From contig NW_014040466.1 of NCBI RefSeq assembly GCF_001186125.1, positions 1-37,141 on the forward strand: DNA of 37,141 nt, in the 5' to 3' direction. Under the pieces are notes generated by a model, which ran no database searches, was not told where the DNA came from, and was given only the letters and a program-made list of their open reading frames with translations. This document shows positions 30,690-37,141 of the stretch, piece by piece. This stretch comes from Sphaeroforma arctica JP610. Its lineage: Eukaryota > Opisthokonta > Ichthyosporea > Ichthyophonida. Position 1 is the stretch's first letter; every line of letters starts with the position of its first letter. A program made the position numbers and the translations under genes.

Positions 30690-31330
30690 GCAAATGCTGC
30701 AACAAGGGATGATTGATCAGGGTCGGGAATGTCGGTGAGTGTGTTAGATGTATGTTTTGTTTGGGTGGGTCGTGGAAGGTTTTTGGTCAAGGTGTCTGCG
30801 ATGTTATCGGCAGTGTCAAAATACTTGGTAGCAATGACACCTTGGTTCTGGAGGTCACGAATATGGTGAACGCAAATATCGACGTGCTTCAGCTGCTTGG
30901 GAGTGCGCGTGTTGGTAATGACATGTGCGGCGGATTGGTTATCGCAGTAGAGATCAGCGGAGGCATCGGGGGTATTGCCGAGTTCAGTTAATAAATTGCG
31001 GAGCCATTGTAGGAGTTTAGCGGCTTCACTGGCAGCAAAGTATTCGGCTTAAGCAGTGCTAGTACTGACAGTCTTTTGGCGTTTACTTTTCCAAATCACT
31101 GGTGTGCCACACACGTGAAAGACGTAGCCGATGGTGGAACGACGGGTAGTGAGGCAGCTGGCATCAGCGTAGGCGTCAGTGGAAAGGGGTTGGGGCGTTT
31201 GACTGTACGTGAGGCCAAGTGTGGAGTTGGTTCGGATAAAGTGGAGGACTCAACAAACAGTGAGCCAGTGGTCTGCGCTAGGGTTGGAAAGAAAGCGGGA
31301 GATATTGTTGACCGAAGGTAATATCGATGC
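30690..31330 (-). CDS. RNase H of copia-2
   Basis: The minus-strand translation shows copia RNase H landmarks: STIGYVFHVCGTPVIWKSKR, ASEAAKLLQWLRNLLTELG, LYCDNQSAAHVITNTRTPKQ (catalytic Asp region, about 30870-30955), LKHVDICVHHIRDLQNQGVI and IADTLTKNLPRPT at the end. Confidence 0.8.
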
Positions 31331-31339
31331 GCGTTAGGA

Positions 31340-32300
31340 TAGAGAGGTAAAGGAGGGTGCCAACGAGTTCTCGGTAGGGGCAGGCAAAGGGAGGGCCTTC
31401 ATGTTATACGAGCGGGGCAGTCTGAAGGGGGTTGTTGACAGGATGAGTTGTAGGGATGTCAAAGTGCTCGAGGGCCTCATGAATGTACGAGGTCTGGACG
31501 ATGCTGGTGGAATCAGCGTTAGTGATAATGCGATAGCCGAGGAGCCAGGTGGGTTCGCCGAGGACGGAGCAGTCGAATTACGATAGAAGCTGTGCTTTGA
31601 ATTTTTCAAACATCGGCTGGAGTGAAACCACGTATGATTAGGTCGTCGACGTAAATCATTGTATGAGGGTGTGCGGATGGTAAACATACATCGGTATGTA
31701 TGTGCCTGGTAGAATCCGAATTGAAGTAGCTTAGACTGGATAAGAGAGAACCAAAGCTTGCCGGATTGTTTGAGACCGTAAAGCGATTTCTTGAGCTCAA
31801 GGGTGGTGACCTTAGAGATGCCTATTTGGTCGGAGCCAGCGCGTGGTTCATAAAAAGAGGATGACCAAGGTCAGCGTTGAGAAATGTGGTGTTGGCGTCC
31901 ATCTGCTCTGTCTGCCAACCCTTGTTGGCAGCGAAAGCGAGAAGCGTGCGGAGGGATTCATGGGTGCAGGTGGGCGCATACGTCTCCGTGAAGTTAATAT
32001 CCTTGGTTTGCGTGAAGTCAAGGGAAACGAGGCGAGCTTTATATTTGTCAACGATTCCATTGTCTATCTTGATTTTGAAGACCCATTTGGACGTTACATT
32101 GAGGACGTCTGCAGGAAGGTCGGTCTTGTCGCGAATGACGAAAGTGCCAGTCTTGCGAAGGCTGTTCATTTTGGACTCGATGGCTGCGGGCCAGAGATCG
32201 GCTTTGGGGCTGTTGAGGGCCTGTTTGATAAAGGTAGGGGTGATCGGTTGGTTCTGGACAGCCTCGCAGAGTGCGTGAACGTGAGAGCAAACGGCATTGT
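31340..32300 (-). CDS. Reverse transcriptase of copia-2
   Basis: RT starts near 32240 with LWPAAIESKMNSLRKTGTF and TSKWVFKIKI, then DKYKARLVSLDFTQTKDINF, ETYAPTC, ANKGWQTEQMDANTTFLNAD with the first Asp. The catalytic MIYVDDLII lies at 31640-31660, the standard Ty1/copia YVDD. A Pro/Thr-rich linker (32310-32740) separates it from the integrase. Confidence 0.83.
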
Positions 32301-32757
32301 ATTTTCGTTGGTCCGAGAGTTGCTTGCGGGTAAAGTGAGGGCGGTACTTGTCAGGACCCGGGAGATCAGATATGTGTGGGGTATCGTGCGAGTCGTCGAT
32401 GAGGAGGTTGCGGAGCTCGCGGTTATGGGAACGTTTGGCAAGGTGGTGCTGTAGCTTGTCGTTGTGTGACCCCAGGATACGGGATTGGTCGTGACGAGCT
32501 GTATAGGTTTGTAGAAGTTTGGCCTGTTGCTGAGTCTGGAAATCCGCGGTGCTGGTGCGACCTTTGAGGGCACGGCGGTCAGTAGAGGATTGGGTGGTCG
32601 GGTGGGCGATAGGGTCACGGGCGGTACGAAGCAGGATCTGAAGATCTTCAGGGGGAGAGTCAGTTGCGGTGAGGGGAGACGGAAGTGGGGGGCTGGGGAG
32701 GTCACATAGGGGGGGGGTGCAGAATCGACGACGGAACACGGCGGAGAGTTCTAAGGG

Positions 32758-33579
32758 TCACAGGTCTCGGGCGGTGGCAGGAAGGTCAAGGTGGCGGGCG
32801 GGTTCACGACGGCAGGCAGGGTATCGTGATATGTGGCGACAATAGAGAGAATAGGGCTTGGACCTAGAACTGACGTTGTGACATAAGGGGAAGATGCCCT
32901 CATTGAATGGAACGTGGCGGGAAGTCACGGTGGGACCAGTGTCGACGTTGAGCATGCGATATTCGTCGGCGTGCGTAGAGAAGTGGTCATACGCGATGAG
33001 GATGCCAACTCGACATTTGGGACAGAGTCTGTCGGTGTTGCCGTGATCATAACTGAGGGTCATGCAGCCATACACGCGAAGGGCTTTGACGAAAGCAGTA
33101 ATGGGGCGACCAAAGAATGCTTCGTAAGGGCTGATGTGGGATGCATGGGATTTGGCTTCGGCCCACATGTGGGAGGGTCGGAGAGCCTGGGCGACCATGC
33201 AAAATGCAATGTTCATGTTGGTCTGGTGTCCACGTTCGACACCACCGTGTTTGACGGAGTCGCCAGTGGGGTTGTAGAGGATCTGTACATGGGCGAGGTG
33301 GATAGCGCGTTTAAATTCGGTTGCAACAAATTCACCACCACGGTCGGCGATGATGGTGCGTAGGCGATCGCGCCCCTGTGCTTCAATATAGGTGTAAAAA
33401 CGATCGAGGACAAGGTGGGCATCGCTTTTGACACGAAGGTGCTCTTGGTACTCGAGGCCTGTACGGCGTTCAAAGAAACGGATAGTGTGTGCATGGCCAC
33501 CATATCTCTGTTCAAATTTGGCTTCAAGATCGACCTGCCATTTAGCGCCAATGGCAGGGAGGGTTCGGGACTTGTCCCT
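32758..33579 (-). CDS. Integrase of copia-2
   Basis: The core runs AKWQVDLEAKFEQRYGG, HLVLDRFYTYIEAQGRDRL, TIIADRGGEFVATEFKRA (second catalytic Asp), HGGVERGHQTNMNIAFCMVA (catalytic Glu), LRPSHMWAEAKSHASHISPY, EAFFGRPITAF and LRVYGCM, the typical end of a copia integrase core. The C-terminal part includes CRVGILIAYDHFSTHADEYR, matching the usual GILVGY..ayr motif. Its zinc-binding domain is the enlarged one upstream. Confidence 0.85.
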   Translation of the reverse strand, partial: RDKSRTLPAIGAKWQVDLEAKFEQRYGGHAHTIRFFERRTGLEYQEHLRVKSDAHLVLDRFYTYIEAQGRDRLRTIIADRGGEFVATEFKRAIHLAHVQILYNPTGDSVKHGGVERGHQTNMNIAFCMVAQALRPSHMWAEAKSHASHISPYEAFFGRPITAFVKALRVYGCMTLSYDHGNTDRLCPKCRVGILIAYDHFSTHADEYRMLNVDTGPTVTSRHVPFNEGIFPLCHNVSSRSKPYSLYCRHISRYPACRREPARHLDLPATARDL

Positions 33580-33582
33580 AAC

Positions 33583-34590
33583 TTAGAGTTTGTGCATTTC
33601 GCCAGTGGCACAGGATACGCAGGAGCATGCTAGGGACCCCGTGTGGAGGAGACTGATGTCGATGGTAGTTTGGAGTGCTGCAGGAATGGGTACGGCTTGA
33701 GCCGTAGGACCGAAGATAGCGACACCAGTGTATAGCCAGTTGGGAGTGGTGACAAAGTCTTGAGTTCCGTCGGGTTGGCGTCGGAGGAACGTATGCGGAA
33801 AGGAAGGGATAATTTCGACGTGTAACTGAAGGTGAGCCATGAGTTTGCGCCACCATGCTGCTTTACGCTTGACGGGGAAGAACCAAATCATGCGGCCTTG
33901 GTCGGTATCGCGCGGGGAATCTTTCCAGGGAGGTTTGTCATAGAGGCGCTTGGTGGGCTGGCGCCAGTGCTGTTTGTATGCGTCGTGAAGGGAAGTGGCT
34001 TTGTCTGTGTGGTCAAGGGTGCAATAGGTAGGGACCTGGTGGTTGTACTTATTAGCGAACATGTCGATGTCAACGGAGCCGAAGACCTGCGTGACGTGTT
34101 TGTCAAATAGTGTGGGGTGAAGTCGGTAGTCGTCGCAGTAGGTCAGCGGCGGAGGGGTAGGGATTTTGTGGGTGTGGGCGATGGCTTTAGTCGCGCGGGT
34201 GGATTGGTGCCCAAAGCGGGGATGATGGAGGTTGAGACTGTCAGTCTGGAAGGCATTCAGGTGGTAGCGCCCGGCAGATTTGTCGATGGCTTTGACGGAG
34301 GTGCCATCGCATGTGACAAGGCATTGGGCGAGAATGCTGGGAGCGGGAGTTTTAGGAAAGAAGATACTGTAACCGTTGCGTTGCATATTGCATACGGAGA
34401 GGATAGGCTGGCTGGCGTCGGGGAGAACGCGGGCAGGGCCGAGACCGGGAATGGTGCCACGGGTAGGGGCGGTGACGAAGGATCCGCCGACGAGCTCAAT
34501 GACGAATTGACCATGTTCGACGTCGAGGAGTGTGTAAGCGGAGGTGATGATTGAAATGTCGGCATCGGAGTCGATAAGAGCAGTGGCTAT
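33583..34590 (-). CDS. Protease, split GAG-pre-integrase and Dam-like domain of copia-2
   Basis: The protease-like part reads ALIDSDADISIITSAYTLL and GLGPARVLPDASQPILSVCN. From 34386 the 267-residue frame begins GAG-pre-integrase with LHHPRFGHQSTRATKAI (His 55, His 60). The Cys pair that completes this zinc site (CSCVSCATGEMH, Cys 256 and Cys 259) comes 195 residues later. Copia-1 has 17 residues there. Between them, residues about 85-230 form a separate domain (VFGSVDIDMFANKYNHQVPT, DKPPW, WFFPVKRKAAWWRKL) like that of gypsy A. All lie in a single open stretch. Confidence 0.78.
   Translation of the reverse strand: MATALIDSDADISIITSAYTLLDVEHGQFVIELVGGSFVTAPTRGTIPGLGPARVLPDASQPILSVCNMQRNGYSIFFPKTPAPSILAQCLVTCDGTSVKAIDKSAGRYHLNAFQTDSLNLHHPRFGHQSTRATKAIAHTHKIPTPPPLTYCDDYRLHPTLFDKHVTQVFGSVDIDMFANKYNHQVPTYCTLDHTDKATSLHDAYKQHWRQPTKRLYDKPPWKDSPRDTDQGRMIWFFPVKRKAAWWRKLMAHLQLHVEIIPSFPHTFLRRQPDGTQDFVTTPNWLYTGVAIFGPTAQAVPIPAALQTTIDISLLHTGSLACSCVSCATGEMHKL
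33697..34134 (-). CDS. Dam-like domain nested inside the copia-2 zinc domain
   Basis: This is residues about 85-230 of the frame starting at 34386. IDMFA (Asp 108), NHQVPTYCTLDH and PPW (152-154) align with IDMFA, NKQVSDYRSLTH and NPPW in gypsy A, with 43 against 36 residues between the Asp and the PPW motif. The C-terminal half (WFFPVKRKAAWWRKLMAHL, IIPSFPHTFL, WLYTGVAIFGP) has the strand-helix pattern seen after motif IV in Dam-like proteins. A DNA adenine methyltransferase-like or DNA-binding role is inferred only. Confidence 0.62.
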
Positions 34591-34639
34591 GACAGATTAG
34601 TAGTTGGGTTCGGCACGGAGTATAAGGGTAGTGCACCGG

Positions 34640-36201
34640 TTCGATGGTGGGGCCAGCCGGGTGGGGAACTGGTTGTGGATGTGTGGCTGCGTGAGGAATC
34701 CCGTGGCTTCAGGCACGGCGGCTGGCGGTGGTAGTGTGACCAGTGGAATTGGGGTAGTTATTACATTAAAGAGAATCAGGGAGAGTACATTGGGTGCCTG
34801 TAAGGGATGAGTCGCAGCAGCGGCGACAGTTGGTGGAATGCCAGTTATAGGCGCCGTGGCCAGGCTTCTGGCAGGCGAAGCAGTTGCCGGAGGGGTCTTT
34901 ACCGAGTGGGATACGGCGGGGACGTTGGGTAGGTGTAGGGGAAGGAGTGTGGTGGGAGGCACTGGCGACGCCATAGTTGCTGCTAGTGCTTAAAATGACC
35001 TTAATATTGGTGGCATAATTGCGCATTTCAGAAACGATGGCATCGAGGGTGTATGTGTGGTCAGTTGCGCCCATAACGTCCTGGGCAATGATTTCGAATC
35101 CATCAGGAAGGGATTGCAGTAGGCTGCACACGTGATAAAATTCTGGTATGTCAGCATGTGAGGTCTTTGAACTGGTCGCGAAGGAGATGGACTTTGGCGA
35201 TGCTGTCATCCAGGGAGGGCTGCTTGGGGAGGGTAACGAGTTGAACGAGGAGTTCATATATGCGGCCGATGGTGACGAAGTTGAAGTCGTTACAGAGGCG
35301 GCGATAGAACGCGAGAGGTCTTTGGTCGAGATAAGTGTCGTATTGTTCTGGGAGGCCGTTGCCGAGTAACTCAAATAAGATGGTGGTGCCAACGGTCTTC
35401 TCGCAGGAGTCAACAGCAGAGGCAGGGTGCATAGGGTGGACGATGTCATGTTTCTTAAGATTGTGTTTGAGTTGACGACGCCAGTTGGTAAAATTGTCGT
35501 CCCCAGTAAGCTTCGTAGCAGCATATTTACTGGAATACTTGAAGGGTACTGGCTAGACTGTCAGGGATTTTGGGCATCTGATGGTAGTCGTGGTGGGGAG
35601 TGCCAAGGAGTGGGGAGTCCGATCAAGATCGAGGCGGGGTGAACAAGGGGATAGATGGGAAGCGTTGTTCAAGCTTGCGGATCTTGCTGCTTTGGGCTAC
35701 CTGCAGCTGTTGACTGAAACTATGGGAATCAGATGCAACAAGTTACGCCTGAAGGGTAGTGAGTTCGTCAGGGAGCTGTGTGGCGGCAGTGGCGAGGACC
35801 TCGTTTTCTGTGAGGGCGTCCTGTAAAAGTCGTGCATGTTCGTGTGGTTGTAGGGTGAGGTTGGCGCGTTATGCGTTGCGATCTGTGCGCAAGCGTTGTA
35901 TGTCAGCTTCAGCAAGGGCGTAGGGTTTACGGAGGGTGGTGCGGTAGCTTCAAGGTGAGTGTCAGGGCATGCAGTGAATTGTTCCTGAGCTTGAATGAGT
36001 TTGAATCGTGCCTCTTCACGTTCCTCAAAGTAAGTGTCGTGTTTATGGCGGATGCGGGCGAGGTCGTTTTGTAATGTGGTGTGTCCGGTGTGTGGCTGTG
36101 TAGGTATTGATGTCTTGTATGCGTGTAAGATTGCAATGAAGATAATTGACGTTAACCAGATTCAGCTGTTTGATGTACCGTGTATCCAGTGAAGCGATCA
36201 T
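34640..36201 (-). CDS. Gag of copia-2
   Basis: The likely start is the ATG at 36201 (MIASLDTRYIKQLNLVNVNY, then LHCNLTRIQDINTYT). A coiled, charged stretch follows (HDTYFEEREEARFKLIQAQE, near 36050-35990). The middle, near 35430-35100, resembles the copia UBN2-type Gag (SCEKTVGTTILFELLGNGLP, QYDTYLDQRPLAFY, FKDLTC, FYHVCSLLQSLPDGFE). The end carries a zinc knuckle-type segment NCFACQKPGHGAYN near 34880. It would form particles and bind RNA. Broken along its length. Confidence 0.7.
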
Positions 36202-36242
36202 AATCGATCCCAAAAAGGTAGAGCATCTATTAGATTGGAGAA

Positions 36243-36710
36243 CACTCACCGCAGGCTAAGGATGTAAACAGCATGTGTGATATTGTCAACTTTCTGTTGG
36301 GTGGAGGTCCTTACTTAGTAAGTTACCTCAAACACTTTGGACACATAGATCAGCCACCAAAGGATGGGTTATCATTTATGGTGGCAAGCGACGCATCCAA
36401 AATGGCACTGGGGGATTTACTGTATCAGATGACTGACGGGAAATCGAGATATATGTAGTTCTTCAGCAGGGCCATGAACTTGTCACAAATCAACTACCAA
36501 ACAGTGCAATATAAGCTTCTATTCTATGTGAATGCACTCATTCATTCTTACACTATACATATATGATACTCATCTTAATACTATGCGATCAGAATTCATT
36601 GGAACACTTAAAAGATATAAAACTCAACTGACAGTTTGTCAGTCGGTGGCATGATACCGTCACAAATTCCCCCGTTGGCATAAAGCATATTCAGGGTATT
36701 CCCAATAGCT
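36243..36710 (+). CDS. Connection and RNase H remnant of gypsy D
   Basis: Landmarks are VNFLLGGGPYLVSYLKHFGH, FMVASDASKMALGDLLYQMT, FFSRAMNLSQINYQTVQYKL, LLFYVNALIHS and the tail IKHIQGIPNS, then PDIMTRFIPDF, which matches THISRIHNH, then PDMLCRLVPA of element A. Confidence 0.72.
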
Positions 36711-36911
36711 AACCGGATATAATGACACGCTTTATCCCGGATTTCAGCAGGATTATTTGTAAGCTTTTAGTTACCTATTGGGAGGGCAATCCTAGATAAC
36801 TTAAGATGACAGACTAACCGGTATGATGTCACGCTTTGTCCCGGACTTCCACAGCATTGTTTGAAAGTTTACCTATTGGAAGGCCAATCCTAGATGATTT
36901 AAGATAACAGA
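36709..36911 (+). repeat. Tandem duplication in gypsy D, 105-bp period
   Basis: Units start ctaaccgg at 36709 and 36814 and end in gatgacag/gataacag. Shared blocks are atgacacgctttatcccgg with atgtcacgctttgtcccgg, and acctattggaggcaatccta-like ends. The duplicated segment covers the end of the RNase H tail. Confidence 0.8.
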
Positions 36912-36915
36912 TAAT

Positions 36916-37065
36916 TTCTATGGACCACATGCCATAGATATGGTTGCAGCTCAACATAATGCGCAACTACCGTATTATCAAACTCTTGAACATCCCGAAG
37001 GTGATGTATTTCATTTAACTTGACCGATGAGAACGCAAGGCCAAATCCACCGATACTGTAATAAG
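36916..37065 (+). CDS. Dam-like domain start in gypsy D
   Basis: FYGPHAIDMVAAQHNAQL, then PYYQTLEHPEGDVF, matches gypsy A (GQFTIDMFAAEHNKQV, YRSLTHPKGDA) closely, and an NPP motif follows near 37045. It is the third copy of the domain in the window. The rest lies beyond the right edge. Confidence 0.55.
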
Positions 37066-37092
37066 CCGGGCCTCCACATTAGACTTTATGTT

Positions 37093-37138
37093 ATAAACGT
37101 ACTCTTAAGCAGTACGTAAATCATAAACGTACTCTTAA
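37093..37138 (+). repeat. Short direct repeat at the window end
   Basis: ataaacgtactcttaa occurs at 37093 and 37123, a 30-base period. It may be the start of a longer array outside the window. Confidence 0.55.
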
Positions 37139-37141
37139 TAG

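Larger units (their letters stand above)
29886..36235 (-). mobile_element. Ty1/copia-family retrotransposon copia-2 with an extra domain
   Basis: On the minus strand the parts run Gag (36201 to about 34640), protease (about 34590-34390), GAG-pre-integrase containing a Dam-like insertion (34240 to about 33590), integrase (33579-32758), RT (about 32240-31340), RNase H (about 31330-30690), untranslated 3' part, purine tract and 3' LTR (30071-29886). PR-IN-RT-RH is the copia order. GC content is clearly higher than in the surroundings. The 5' LTR is missing: next to Gag at about 36235 lies gypsy D. The element is broken, with around half a dozen breaks, but is better preserved than copia-1. Confidence 0.9.
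36243..37141 (+). mobile_element. Ty3/gypsy fragment D, same family as element A
   Basis: The parts on the plus strand are RT connection, RNase H, RNase H tail and the start of a Dam-like domain, in the same order as element A. KDVNSMCDIVNFLLGGGPYL aligns with RDVNFVCGFVNFFSDSVSHL of A, and MVASDASKMALGDLLYQ with QVATDASDRAVGGVLYQ. The left edge is abrupt against copia-2 and the right edge is the window end. It is shorter between connection and RNase H than A and more decayed, so it is older. Confidence 0.8.

Noticed and set aside
31843-32454. Long plus-strand frame (203 codons) within copia-2
   Set aside because: It is antisense to the well-supported minus-strand reverse transcriptase and reflects high GC content there. 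The same holds for plus-strand frames at 32.9-34.6 kb.

Overview
The window is eukaryotic, most likely from a unicellular lineage with a repeat-rich genome. It has no operons and no ribosome binding sites. It does contain Ty3/gypsy and Ty1/copia retrotransposons, a piggyBac DNA transposon, a MITE, several minisatellites, GT..AG splice signals and a 20-base run of N marking an assembly gap. Ends of open frames fit the standard genetic code. An ichthyosporean-like protist is my best guess at the host, and it is only a guess.

Layout. 1-4567 (minus): a Ty3/gypsy element (A), cut by the left edge. 4790-5152: two small candidate host exons on opposite strands. 5320-9119 (plus): a 5'-truncated Ty1/copia element (copia-1). 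9831-10302 and 19056-19432: two diverged copies of one LTR in opposite orientation. 10303-12720 (plus): the GC-rich 3' half of another Ty3/gypsy element (B). 12720-21590: AT-rich sequence with a TA-flanked MITE, four or more tandem duplications or minisatellites, and a few possible host exons, but no gene I can name. 21590-28440: an A-rich retroelement-like leader and Gag-like frame (C), split by a complete-length but decayed piggyBac transposon (22111-25518). 28460-29885: AT-rich, with one candidate exon. 29886-36235 (minus): a nearly full-length Ty1/copia element (copia-2). 36243-37141 (plus): a fragment of the same Ty3/gypsy family as element A, cut by the right edge.

Main discovery candidate. 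Three retroelement pieces from two different superfamilies carry the same extra domain, which resembles the Dam-type N6-adenine methyltransferase-like domain known from DIRS retrotransposons and phages (shared IDM[FV]A, N-x-Q, Y-x-[ST]-L-x-H and PP[W] signatures). In gypsy A and gypsy D it follows RNase H. In copia-2 it lies inside the zinc-binding GAG-pre-integrase domain, between the His pair and the Cys pair. Copia-1, in the same window, has the ordinary compact zinc-binding domain. The domain therefore sits just ahead of, or within, the integrase N-terminal region in both superfamilies, which suggests a shared role or a domain swap between resident element families.

All LTR elements here look like broken fossils. 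The piggyBac is also decayed. No intact host gene could be recognised with confidence.
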